Source: Roseateles depolymerans (GTDB lineage: Bacteria > Pseudomonadota > Gammaproteobacteria > Burkholderiales > Burkholderiaceae_C). Taken from it: 64,000 bases of DNA. The notes beneath the pieces were generated by a model. It was not told the DNA's origin, ran no database searches, and saw nothing but the letters and a program-made list of their open reading frames with translations. Below are positions 34,869-45,787 of this stretch, one piece after another (the stretch's first letter is position 1; every line of letters begins with the position of its first letter). The stretch is from the NCBI GenBank assembly GCA_003241055.1, contig QFOD01000002.1, positions 239,601-303,600 on the forward strand, given 5' to 3'. A program made the position numbers and the translations under genes.

Positions 34869-35816
34869 TCAGACCCCGGCCGGCAGCGGCGCGTCGGTGC
34901 GCTCAGCCACGCGCAGCACGGCCGATCGCGCACGCGGGTTGCTCGCCACCTCGGCGACGCTCGGCATGATGCGGCCCAGCGAGCGCAGCGCCAACGCCGG
35001 CGGCGGCGCGAACGGGGCGCGCCGGTCCACCTCGGCCTTGCTGTGCGCGGCGATGAACTGCTTGACGCGCCGATCCTCCAGCGAATGGAAGCTGATGACC
35101 GACAGCCGGCCGCCGGGCGCCAGCAGCCGCAGCGCCGACCTCAGGCCTTGCTCAAGCTCTTCAAGCTCGCCATTGACATGAATCCGAAGGGCTTGAAACG
35201 TCCGCGTCGCGGGGTCCTGGCCGGGCTCGCGGGTCTTGACCGCGCGAGCCACGAGTTCGCGCAGCTCGTCGGTGCGCGTGAGCGGCGCGCCGGCTTGCCG
35301 GCGAGCAACAACCGCCTTTGCAATCTGTGCAGCAAACCGTTCTTCGCCATAGTCTCGAATCACCTGTGCAATCTGGCGCTCGTCGGCCTGCGCCAGAAAA
35401 TCCGCGGCACTCTCGCCGCGCGTCGTATCCATGCGCATGTCCAGCGGGCCGTCAAAACGGAAGCTGAAGCCGCGGGCCGGGTTGTCGATCTGGGGGCTGG
35501 ACACGCCCAGGTCCAACAGCACGCCGTCGACCTGATGCACGCCCAGCGCTGCCAGCTGCTCTTCCATGTCGGCGAAGGCGCTGTGGCAGATGGTGAAGCG
35601 CGGATCGGTGATGGCCTGGGCGGCGGCAATGGCCTCGGGGTCACGGTCGATGCCGATCAGCCGCCCCGTCGGCGCCAGCTTGCTCAGCAGCAGGCGCGAA
35701 TGCCCGCCCCGGCCGAAGGTGCCGTCCACATAGACCCCATCGGGGCGGGCCAGCACGCCGTCCACCGCCTCGTCCAGCAGCACGGTGGCATGGCGGAATT
35801 CCTGTTCGGCGGCCAT
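34869..35816 (-). CDS. rsmH: 16S rRNA (cytosine-1402-N4)-methyltransferase
   Basis: A 315-residue SAM-dependent methyltransferase (formerly MraW) acting on the decoding site of 16S rRNA. HATVLLDEAVDG at the N-terminus, the SAM loop DGTFGRGGHS, the motif LLDLGVSSPQID and SVISFHSLEDRRVK are diagnostic. The ATG overlaps the mraZ stop by one base; longer upstream starts run into mraZ. Confidence 0.97.
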   Translation of the reverse strand: MAAEQEFRHATVLLDEAVDGVLARPDGVYVDGTFGRGGHSRLLLSKLAPTGRLIGIDRDPEAIAAAQAITDPRFTICHSAFADMEEQLAALGVHQVDGVLLDLGVSSPQIDNPARGFSFRFDGPLDMRMDTTRGESAADFLAQADERQIAQVIRDYGEERFAAQIAKAVVARRQAGAPLTRTDELRELVARAVKTREPGQDPATRTFQALRIHVNGELEELEQGLRSALRLLAPGGRLSVISFHSLEDRRVKQFIAAHSKAEVDRRAPFAPPPALALRSLGRIMPSVAEVASNPRARSAVLRVAERTDAPLPAGV

Positions 35817-36256
35817 CAGATGCTGAAGTCCTTGAGCACATCGGGCATCGGGCCCGCCAGCACCTCGGCCTCCTGGGCCGCATGTGCCGCGCTGTCCCAC
35901 AGCTCGAAGTGGCTGCCCATGCCGAGCAGCATCACGTCGCTGCCCAGGCCGGCGCTCTTGCGCAGCTCGGGCGAGATCAGCACGCGCGACGCCGAGTCGA
36001 TCTCCACATCCATCGCATTGCCCAGAAACACCCGCTTCCAACCGGCCGCACCCATTGGCAGCGCCGCGACCTTGTCACGGAAGAGCTCCCAGGTCGGACG
36101 CGGAAACAGCATCAGGCAACCATCCGGGTGCTTGGTCACGGTCAGGCGGCCGCTGCACAGCAGCTGCAGCACCTCGCGGTGTCGTGCGGGCACGGTCAGG
36201 CGACCCTTGGCATCCAAAGCCAGGTTCGAGGCCCCCTGAAAGACGATTTCCGACAC
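35816..36256 (-). CDS. mraZ: Transcriptional regulator MraZ
   Basis: A 146-residue AbrB-like protein with two related DXXXR half-domains: DAKGRLTVPARHRE near residue 15 and DSASRVLISPELRK near 87. MraZ represses its own dcw promoter by binding GTGG-type repeats as a ring oligomer. The start is the GTG at 36256, and this GTG is itself the last member of the 10-bp-spaced repeat series upstream. It is the first gene of the cluster. Confidence 0.96.
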   Translation of the reverse strand: MSEIVFQGASNLALDAKGRLTVPARHREVLQLLCSGRLTVTKHPDGCLMLFPRPTWELFRDKVAALPMGAAGWKRVFLGNAMDVEIDSASRVLISPELRKSAGLGSDVMLLGMGSHFELWDSAAHAAQEAEVLAGPMPDVLKDFSI

Positions 36257-36313
36257 TTTTCACCACTAATAGACACGTTCTCCCACTGTAATTCCAGGAC
36301 CCTCCAGGGTCAA
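36254..36313 (-). promoter_or_regulatory. dcw (mra) promoter with MraZ-type operator
   Basis: On the minus strand TTGACC (plus 36308-36313) and TACAGT (plus 36285-36290) are separated by 17 bases, a good sigma-70 pair. Starting within and just after the -10, GTG occurs at exact 10-base steps (plus coordinates 36286, 36276, 36266, 36256): GTGGG, GTGTC, GTGGT, and the start codon GTGTC. This matches the published MraZ pattern of TGGGN-like repeats with 5-base spacers. The operator therefore covers the -10, the transcript start and the start codon. Confidence 0.8.
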
Positions 36314-36660
36314 GGTCGATTCCGGGTTTTTTCAATGAAATCAAGCACTTAGTGCCCACTGTAAAAACACACAGTGACAAATGGAAATATCCTTTCCGAT
36401 GAAGGACTTGGGGAGATATTGCGAAGTGGCGCTTGAAGTAGACGGATACTTCCAGGGGGAGCATTCACCCCTGGCTTCATGGCCGCCGGGCCGCCTGCCC
36501 ATCGATGTCAGCAGCAACGTCGCGCAGCGCTCGGTGTGGCATCGATGCCAATACCCCCTCCAAAGCTTAGGGATGGCGCCCTGACAACTGCCGCACAAAT
36601 CACGTCCCTGGCGCCAGCACCCGACACCCGACGCTCCCGCCCCTGGCGTTATCTGCTGAA
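36314..36660. other. Intergenic region between mraZ and the hybrid kinase gene
   Basis: About 350 bases without a gene I can support. The mraZ-proximal part is AT-rich for this genome and holds another GTGGG/GTGC pair on the minus strand (near 36346-36359), which might extend the MraZ site. The rest should contain the kinase promoter, but no clear -35/-10 pair was seen. Confidence 0.4.
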
Positions 36661-39088
<2,428 letters not shown>

Positions 39089-39114
<26 letters not shown>

Positions 39115-39994
39115 TCAGCCGGCCCGCCGTGGGCTGGACGGGGCGCGCGTTCATCGGATAGAGCCGCTGGAAGATGCCCAGCTGCTGGGTCGACGCCTGC
39201 ACCGGCTGGCGCATCACCATCCAGAGCACGCCTTCGGTGCAGGGCGGCGTCGTCAGCGAGCCGTAGTAGGTGTAGTAGCCCTTGTCGCCAGGCAGCAGCT
39301 GCGCAGGGTCGAGCTGCACCTGCGCCGGCAGGGCCTCGCCCCGCTCCAGCGGCAGGTTGTTCCAGACGGTCTGCACGACGGGCTGATCGCGCCCGCGCTC
39401 CAGCAGCACCGCGATGACCGCCAGCCGACCTTCCGCGTCCTTGTGCACCAGGTGCACGCTCATGTCGTAGGCCCGGCCGTTGATGCGCTCCTCGCTCGGA
39501 CGGTGGAAATGGAACTGCTGCAGCTCGTAGCGGCGCCCCATCACGGTCAGCGCATTGCCCGATTCCACATTGACCTGGATGGTGTGGCCGTTGTCCAGCA
39601 CCGCGAAGCCGCCCGGGCGGTAGTCGAAGGCGATGCGCTCCAGATCCACCGCGATGCCGTCGCGGATGTCGATGGGGCTCTGGCGCGAGCCCGCCGCGCA
39701 CAGCTTGTTCTCGGGCGCGAGATCGGCCCAGTGCTCCGGCCCCACGTCACCGGCATAGCCCCAATGTCCGTGACCACCCTTCTTGGCCGCGCCGGCCTTG
39801 GCATCGGCGCGCGACTCGGCCTTGGCCTTGCCGCGGCCGGCCTCGCGCGGGCTGATCTTGAGCCCGCCCTCGTCCTTGCCCGACAAGCGCTCCGCCAGGC
39901 GCTGCCTGAGCACCTGCACCGGCGGTTCTCCGCCCTCCTGCGCCTGCGCGGCCATCGCCAGCAGCAGCGCGCTGATCAGCCAGCGCTTCTTCAC
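39089..39994 (-). CDS. Periplasmic alpha-carbonic anhydrase
   Basis: A 301-residue zinc enzyme interconverting CO2 and bicarbonate in the periplasm. A signal peptide (MKKRWLISALLLAMAAQAQ) is followed by an unusual Lys/Ala-rich linker (about residues 20-75) before the catalytic domain. Zinc ligands H162, H164 (in FHFHRPSEE) and H181 are present, as are SPIDI and the TTPPCTEGV segment with a Cys that can pair with C99. The start is taken as GTG at 39994, which has a GGAGGG site five bases upstream and directly begins the signal peptide. Confidence 0.93.
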
Positions 39995-40049
39995 ATCGCC
40001 CTCCGTCAACGCCCTGTCTTCGGATGTTTGGCGCCGCTCTTGAGCCCGA

Positions 40050-41258
40050 TCAGGCGCTCACCCGGCGCCGCACCGAATACCAGGCCACCAAGCCCACCAG
40101 CATCAGCGCCGCCGAGGTGAAGGCCAGCGCCACCGTGGAATGCATCACCAGCGGCACCAGCAGACCCGCCACCAGACCGTTGGCCGCCGAGCCAATGCAG
40201 GCCTGCAGCGACGAGGCCATGCCGCGACGCTCGGGCACCTGATCCAGCACCATCAGCGTGACCACCGGCACCATCAGCGCCCAGCCGAACGCGAACAACC
40301 CCACCAGCGGCAGCGCCCAGAACGCGCTCAACGGCGCGAACAGGTTGAGCAGGATGTTGACCACCGATACCGCCAGCATGATGCGAAAGCCCCGCATGAT
40401 CTGGCGCTTGGGCGGCAGCTTGCCGGCCAGCCGCCCGCTGACCGCGGCGCCGCCCATGATGCCGCCGATGGAGCACAGGAAGAACCAGAAGAACTGCGTC
40501 GGCTCGAAATGCAGGTGCTGGCCCAGGAACACCGGCGCAGCCAGCACGTACAGGAACATGCCGTTGAACGGAATGCCGCTGGCCAGCACCAGCATCATGA
40601 AGCGCCAGCTGGTGCACAGCCGCCAGTAGTCGCGCATCAGCGGTACGACGCGAAAGGGCTGCGCCATGTCGGCATGCAGCGTCTCGGGCAGCAGGCGCCA
40701 GTTGGACACGAACAGCGCCACGCCCACCGCGGTCAGGAACCAGAAGATGGAGTGCCAGTCGGCATGCACGAATAGAAAGCCGCCCACGATGGGCGCGATG
40801 GCGGGTGCCACACCGAAGAAGATGGTCACCTGCGACATCACCCGCTGCGCCTCGGACGGCGGGAACATGTCGCGGATGATGGCGCGCGACACCACGATGC
40901 CCGCCCCGGCCGACATGCCCTGCACCGTACGCCAGAACACCAGCTGGCCGATGCTCGTGGCCAGCGCACAACCCAGGCTGGCCAGCGTGAACACCGCCAG
41001 CCCCGCCAGCACCACCGGCCGTCGCCCCAGGCTGTCCGACAGCGCCCCGTGGAACAGGTTCATCACCGCGAATCCCAGCAGATACGCCGACAGCGTCTGC
41101 TGCATCTGCACCGGCGTCGCGTCCAGCGCCGCCGCAATGCCGGAAAAGGCCGGCAGGTAGGTGTCGATGGAGAACGGCCCCACCATCGCCAGACAGGCCA
41201 GCAGAACGGACAGGGCCCAGCGCGGGGCACGCCAGATTTGGCTGGCTTCGGGATTCAT
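40050..41258 (-). CDS. Bcr/CflA-type multidrug MFS transporter
   Basis: A 402-residue major-facilitator protein with about twelve membrane helices. Family marks are DTYLPAF in helix 1, GALSDSLGRRPVVLAG in the loop 2-3 and a second-half loop with RLAGKLPPKRQI. Bcr/CflA pumps export drugs such as bicyclomycin and other small molecules by proton antiport. The ATG giving MNPEASQIW is chosen; longer starts would enter the rnpB region. Substrate is unknown. Confidence 0.9.
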   Translation of the reverse strand: MNPEASQIWRAPRWALSVLLACLAMVGPFSIDTYLPAFSGIAAALDATPVQMQQTLSAYLLGFAVMNLFHGALSDSLGRRPVVLAGLAVFTLASLGCALATSIGQLVFWRTVQGMSAGAGIVVSRAIIRDMFPPSEAQRVMSQVTIFFGVAPAIAPIVGGFLFVHADWHSIFWFLTAVGVALFVSNWRLLPETLHADMAQPFRVVPLMRDYWRLCTSWRFMMLVLASGIPFNGMFLYVLAAPVFLGQHLHFEPTQFFWFFLCSIGGIMGGAAVSGRLAGKLPPKRQIMRGFRIMLAVSVVNILLNLFAPLSAFWALPLVGLFAFGWALMVPVVTLMVLDQVPERRGMASSLQACIGSAANGLVAGLLVPLVMHSTVALAFTSAALMLVGLVAWYSVRRRVSA

Positions 41259-41369
41259 CGGGGCAGGTCTCGCGGCTGGCGACGCCGCAACCTGCGCCGC
41301 AAAGCCGGCCAGTTTATCGACGCGACCCGGAATCGCCGCGTGTCTAAGCGCACGCCCGGGCGCAAAAGA

Positions 41370-41687
41370 GTGAAGCAAGCCGATAGGCCGGATTCTGTGC
41401 ACCGGGGTTGCCCCCGGCGTGACCGCCATTCCTCTGGGCCGGACATCGCTGCCCGGCTCGGTGCCACCTACCCGCCAGCTCTGCGAGCCGCATCAACGCT
41501 GGCCTACTTGGTGTTGCTGCGCGTAGAGATTGCCCGTTTCACCCGGACTTAACCGGCTCGTCTCTGTTGCTCTGATCCTCGGCTTTCGCCGGACAGCCGT
41601 TAGCTGCTACGCCGCTCTATGCAGTCCGGACCTTCCTCCAGGGCCGTGTTTCCACGCCTGCCCCAGCGGCGGTCTGGCTTGCTTCAC
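41370..41687 (-). ncRNA. rnpB: RNase P RNA
   Basis: The catalytic RNA that trims tRNA 5' ends. On the minus strand it starts GTGAAGCAAGCC and ends GGCTTGCTTCAC, which pair as helix P1. It contains the universal 5' core GGAGGAAGGTCCGGAC and the 3' core ACAGAATCCGGCCTATCGGC, plus an internal CAACAGAGACGAGCC. Length is about 318 bases, normal for type A. A -10-like GATAAT lies seven bases before the 5' end (plus 41695-41700). A T-rich stretch (CTCTTTTG) follows the 3' end. End positions are accurate to a few bases. Confidence 0.96.
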
Positions 41688-41720
41688 ACTAGCGATTATC
41701 CCCGCAACTCAGGAGACGCC

Positions 41721-42638
41721 ATGAAGGCTCGTTCCGTCCTCGACACCATAGGCAACACACCCCACATCCGGCTGCAGCGGCTGTTCCCCACCGCCGAGGT
41801 CTGGGTGAAGTCCGAGCGCAGCAATCCGGGCGGCTCCATCAAGGACCGCATCGCGCTGTCCATGATCGAGGACGCCGAGGCCCGCGGCCTGCTCAAGCCC
41901 GGCGGCACCATCATCGAACCCACCTCCGGCAACACCGGCGTGGGCCTGGCCATGGTGGCCGCGGTGAAGGGCTACAAGCTCATCCTCGTGATGCCCGACA
42001 GCATGAGCATCGAGCGCCGCCGCCTGATGCTGGCCTATGGCGCCAGCTTCGACCTGACCCCGCGCGAGAAGGGCATGAAGGGCGCCATCGCCCGCGCCCA
42101 GGAACTGCTGAGCCAGCACCCGGGCTCGTGGATGCCGCAGCAGTTCGAGAATGGCGCCAACCCGGCCATCCACGTGAAGACCACGGCCCAGGAGATCCTG
42201 CGCGACTTCCCCGAAGGCCTGGACGCACTGATCACCGGCGTGGGCACCGGTGGCCACATCACCGGCTGCGCCGAGGTGCTGAAGGGGGCCTGGCCGCAGC
42301 TCAAGGTCTATGCGGTGGAGCCCACCGCGTCGCCGGTGCTCAGCGGCGGCCAGCCCAGCCCCCACCCCATCCAGGGCATAGGCGCGGGCTTCGTACCGGC
42401 GGTGCTGCAGATGCCGCTGCTCGACGGCGTGATCCAGGTGGAGGCCGAGGCCGCCCGCGAGTACGCGCGCCGCAGCGCCCGCGAGGAAGGCCTGCTGGTG
42501 GGCATCTCCAGCGGCGCCACACTGGCCGCCATCGCCCAGAAGCTGCCCGAACTGCCCGCCGGCGCCCGCGTGCTGGGTTTCAACTACGACACCGGCGAGC
42601 GCTATCTGTCGGTGGACGGCTTCCTTCCGCAGGCCTGA
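41721..42638 (+). CDS. cysK: Cysteine synthase A (O-acetylserine sulfhydrylase)
   Basis: A 305-residue PLP enzyme making cysteine from O-acetylserine and sulfide. The PLP lysine K41 lies in NPGGSIKDR; the PTSGNTG loop binds the substrate carboxylate, and GTGGH and SSGA contact the cofactor phosphate. The ATG at 41721 has an AGGAG site six bases upstream. It is divergent from rnpB with only 33 bases between, so its promoter overlaps the rnpB 5' region. CysM cannot be fully excluded by eye. Confidence 0.9.
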   Translation: MKARSVLDTIGNTPHIRLQRLFPTAEVWVKSERSNPGGSIKDRIALSMIEDAEARGLLKPGGTIIEPTSGNTGVGLAMVAAVKGYKLILVMPDSMSIERRRLMLAYGASFDLTPREKGMKGAIARAQELLSQHPGSWMPQQFENGANPAIHVKTTAQEILRDFPEGLDALITGVGTGGHITGCAEVLKGAWPQLKVYAVEPTASPVLSGGQPSPHPIQGIGAGFVPAVLQMPLLDGVIQVEAEAAREYARRSAREEGLLVGISSGATLAAIAQKLPELPAGARVLGFNYDTGERYLSVDGFLPQA

Positions 42639-42708
42639 GAGACGGACGGCGGGTCTGCCGCCCAGCGACGCCCGCATTCAGCGGCGCGGCGCCGGGCGCG
42701 CGGTTCGT

Positions 42709-43701
42709 TCACTCGTCGCCGCCGTCGTCCTCGCTGGCGCCCTCGTTGTCCTTGCGGGCCTGCTTCGCCAGCTGCGCCTTGAGCGGCTGCAGCGAATCGA
42801 TCAGCTCCTGCGGCGGCCGCGGCGAGGCCACGCGCAACGCCGGCGGCGGCAGGCTGGCCAGATAGGGCGAGCCGAACACGTATTGCTGCTCCTGACGGCT
42901 GCCCCACTGCAGGCCCAGGCCCAGCAGCAGCAGCACGGTGATGCCGCCGTCCAGGATGCGCCGCGCACCCGGCCACACCAGGTGGGCATGCCAGGCCACC
43001 AGCAGTGCCCCGGCGACCGGCATGGCCAGCGCCTGCACGGCAGTCAGCCGCGGCAGCGAGAACGCATAGCCCAGGCCGGGCAATGCCCAGTCCAGCAGTT
43101 CCAGGCCGCACAGCACCACCAGCACCCGCCGCAGATGGGCTGCGAACGGGAAGCGGTGCTGGAACAGCTGGCTGGCCAGCGACCACAGCCCTGCCCAGGC
43201 CAGCACAAAGCCCAGCGGCGCCAGCAGCGGCGAGGCGTAGTCGATCCAGCGGGCATCCGGGTCCGCCAGCGTCCAGCGATCCAGCCATTGCAGCGCCAGC
43301 AGCAGCACGATCAGCGCGGGCAGCAGGGCCCAGTGGCGCTGACGCTGCACGACCAGCACCTGCTCGGGGGCCAGGGCGTCGGCCGTGGTCCGCAGACGCA
43401 GCAGGCTGTTGGCGAGCGTGAACTCGCCATCGGCCGGCAGGGCCTCGTCCTGGCCGGTGGCCAGCGCGCGGCCACCCAGGCGGGCGCCGTTGCGGGTTTC
43501 CAGCAGCCGCAGGCGAGCGCCCTCGGGCGTCCACAGCAACTGGGCATGCTCGCCCGCCAGATAGGGGTCGTCCAGCACGATGTCGCAGGCCGGCGAGCGG
43601 CCCAGCGTCAGCGGCCACTGCGCCACGCGCTGCACCCACTGCACGCGGCCGTCACGGCCCAGCAGTTCGACGACGGCGGCCGGCGCCTGCACCGCGCTCA
43701 C
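42709..43701 (-). CDS. FHA-domain membrane protein
   Basis: A protein of about 330 residues. The N-terminal 110 residues form a forkhead-associated domain (GRSPACDIVLDDPYLAGEHAQ, then a segment with ETRNGARLGG) that binds phosphothreonine peptides. About six membrane helices follow, then a cytoplasmic C-terminus ending in an acidic tail (EGASEDDGGDE). The start is taken as GTG at 43701, overlapping the protease stop (GTGA); a GTG five codons upstream is possible. It is paired with a secreted serine protease gene. Its role is unknown; the FHA domain hints at Ser/Thr kinase signalling. Confidence 0.75.
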   Translation of the reverse strand: MSAVQAPAAVVELLGRDGRVQWVQRVAQWPLTLGRSPACDIVLDDPYLAGEHAQLLWTPEGARLRLLETRNGARLGGRALATGQDEALPADGEFTLANSLLRLRTTADALAPEQVLVVQRQRHWALLPALIVLLLALQWLDRWTLADPDARWIDYASPLLAPLGFVLAWAGLWSLASQLFQHRFPFAAHLRRVLVVLCGLELLDWALPGLGYAFSLPRLTAVQALAMPVAGALLVAWHAHLVWPGARRILDGGITVLLLLGLGLQWGSRQEQQYVFGSPYLASLPPPALRVASPRPPQELIDSLQPLKAQLAKQARKDNEGASEDDGGDE

Positions 43702-45068
43702 TTCGCCTTGTTCCACGCGAATCCCTCCAGGTAGTGCGATGCGAGCTTGAGCGCGTTGTCGAAGCTCACACCCTTGGCGTCGAAGCGGCCCAAAGCGCCT
43801 TCGGTGGACGCGTCCACCGTGGTCACCAGCACGCTGAGATCGTGCAGGCCCTCGAGCTTGCGGTACGCCCGCAGGCAGACGACGGCACGCAGCGGCAGGC
43901 CGTCACGGTCCACGAACTGCTCGCGGCAGAACGGCGCCGTCCGGATGCGATCGGGCCGGCCGAGGTTCTCGTTGCGGAAGCTGTTGGTGTATTGGCGGGC
44001 AAAGCGCAGCGCCCCGATCTGTCGGCCGTCGTAGGCCTCGTGCGACATGTCCAGCCAGCCGGTCTGCAGGCTGCCGCTGACGAACACGGCATGCTCCATG
44101 CGGCACTGCGAACGCTCATACAGCAGGCCCTTGGCGTCGGCGGGCGTGCCACGCCCCCAGCAGCGCATGAAGTCCTGCTCGGGCACCGGCAGGCGGTAGC
44201 GGTCGTTGTTGGCGCTCTGCCAGGGCTGGGCCAGGAAGCGCTTGACCAGCTCGTCCTGGTAGACCGTGAGCTGGTCGCGCAGCCGGGGCCAGGCGGCGGC
44301 GCGCAGGGGCTTGGCATCGCGGCTGCGCATCAGCAGCTTTTCGGCGAACTCGGCCGGCACCAGGAAGCTCATCTGCTGCGCGAAGAACATCGCCGACACG
44401 TTGATGCCCACCACGCGGCCGTCCTCGTCCAGCACCGGGCCGCCGCTCATGCCGGAATTGATGGAGCCGGAGTAGTAGATCAGCGGGTCGAAGCTGCGCT
44501 CCACCAGCCCGTTGTAGTTGCCCTCCACCACGGCAAAGGCCACGTCGTGCGGGTTGCCCATCGAATAGATGCGCTCGCCCTTGCCCAGCGGCTGCTGCAG
44601 CGGCCGGAAGCTCAGGGCACCCTGCCCCTTGAGACCGTCGCCCACCACCTTGAGCAGCGCCAGGTCGCGCCGCGCGTCGAAGTCGATCAGCTCCAGCGCG
44701 CCGCCCTGGCCGTCGGTCGTGGCATAGCGCAGGCGGTAGCTCTCGGGCTCCAGCGCGAACTGGCTGACCACGTGGTAGTTGGTGATGACGTGGCCGCTGT
44801 CGCTGACCACGAAGCCCGAGCCCACCGAGGCCTGGCTGTCCTGGTTCTTCAGCAGCGTGCGGATCTGCAAGAGCTGACCCTTGCTGCGCTCATACAGGCG
44901 CCGTGCGCTGGCCGACACCGGCACGGGCGGCTCCGCCGTGGCTGCACTGGCGGCGGGCATGGGCGGCATGGGCCGCGCGGGGGGCGCAGGCTGAGCCTGC
45001 ACGCCTGCCTGCAGGCACAGCGCCAGCGAGGCCGCGACACCGAGGCGGATCAGGATGGATGGGCGCAA
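43698..45068 (-). CDS. Secreted S1C trypsin-like serine protease
   Basis: A 456-residue exported protease. A signal peptide (about 1-25) is followed by a Pro/Ala-rich linker and a chymotrypsin-fold domain with triad H99 (TNYHVV), D135 (RRDLALLK) and S208 (SGMSGGPVLD). No PDZ domain is visible; instead there is a C-terminal domain of about 180 residues of unknown type with several Cys residues. The start is an uncommon TTG at 45068, supported by a GGAGGA site six bases upstream and by the signal peptide. It is coupled to the FHA membrane protein downstream. Confidence 0.85.
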   Translation of the reverse strand: MRPSILIRLGVAASLALCLQAGVQAQPAPPARPMPPMPAASAATAEPPVPVSASARRLYERSKGQLLQIRTLLKNQDSQASVGSGFVVSDSGHVITNYHVVSQFALEPESYRLRYATTDGQGGALELIDFDARRDLALLKVVGDGLKGQGALSFRPLQQPLGKGERIYSMGNPHDVAFAVVEGNYNGLVERSFDPLIYYSGSINSGMSGGPVLDEDGRVVGINVSAMFFAQQMSFLVPAEFAEKLLMRSRDAKPLRAAAWPRLRDQLTVYQDELVKRFLAQPWQSANNDRYRLPVPEQDFMRCWGRGTPADAKGLLYERSQCRMEHAVFVSGSLQTGWLDMSHEAYDGRQIGALRFARQYTNSFRNENLGRPDRIRTAPFCREQFVDRDGLPLRAVVCLRAYRKLEGLHDLSVLVTTVDASTEGALGRFDAKGVSFDNALKLASHYLEGFAWNKAK

Positions 45069-45784
45069 ATGATTCCTCCGTAAGCGGGGGCCGATGCTAG
45101 CCGGATTGGACGGAAGACCCGGTCATCCTCGTAAAACCCTGGCAACTCGTTCGCAGGCCACCAGCCCGGCACGCCCAGCACCGGTAAGGGCAGAAAAGGT
45201 TTGGCCGCCCAGGCCACCTCGTCCAGCGTCAACGGGTCGGCCAGCAGCACATGGGCGCACAGGCCCTTGCGCGGGGCCCCGGCGAGCTGCTCCAGCAGCG
45301 CATGGCCCACCAGACGTGGCCGGCTGCGCGCCCACAGCGTGCGGTGCGTGATGAACATGGCGTGCCAGTCGCGGCGACGCCAGGCTGCAGCGATCTCCGG
45401 CGGACAGTCGGGCCAGCAGGCGCCGCTCTCATCGAACAGCGTCAGCGCGTCGCGCAGCGCGCCCCGCCGCGGCTGCACGCCGTCGCGCGCGATGGCCGCG
45501 GCCTGCAGGGCGTTGAGCCGGCTCTTGAGCGCCGGCTCGGCACACCAGACCAGGCCGTTGAGCAGGTCGTGCGCGTTGTCGCGCGTGGGCACGCAGCCCC
45601 GGGTCGCGATGAAGGCCTCGTAGGCCTGGCCGGACGGTAGCGCCTGCTGCTCGACGAAGCGGCGCGGCGCCAGCGGGCTGGCGTCCAGCCGTTGCGCCAC
45701 GCTGCGGCCCTCCCCCAGCGCCGCCCAGGCCGGCCGCAACGGCGCGCACCAGGGGGCGGCGATGAAGTCGGCCGGCAGCGGCAA
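45050..45784 (-). CDS. DUF3025 family protein
   Basis: A protein of about 244 residues with the DUF3025 core: YEAFIATRGCVPTRDNAHD, LLNGLVW and LKSRLNALQ. Its biochemical function is unknown. It is predicted soluble, with no signal peptide. The likely start is a TTG at 45784, three bases after the NYN-domain gene; no in-frame ATG exists near the N-terminus, so the start is uncertain. The 3' end runs 19 bases into the protease gene. Confidence 0.8.
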   Translation of the reverse strand: MPLPADFIAAPWCAPLRPAWAALGEGRSVAQRLDASPLAPRRFVEQQALPSGQAYEAFIATRGCVPTRDNAHDLLNGLVWCAEPALKSRLNALQAAAIARDGVQPRRGALRDALTLFDESGACWPDCPPEIAAAWRRRDWHAMFITHRTLWARSRPRLVGHALLEQLAGAPRKGLCAHVLLADPLTLDEVAWAAKPFLPLPVLGVPGWWPANELPGFYEDDRVFRPIRLASAPAYGGIICAHPS

Positions 45785-45787
45785 GGC

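Noticed and set aside
36381..36584. Possible 67-residue protein between mraZ and the hybrid kinase (plus strand)
   Set aside because: No convincing ribosome site, no recognisable motif, and it lies in the dcw upstream regulatory region; left as intergenic.
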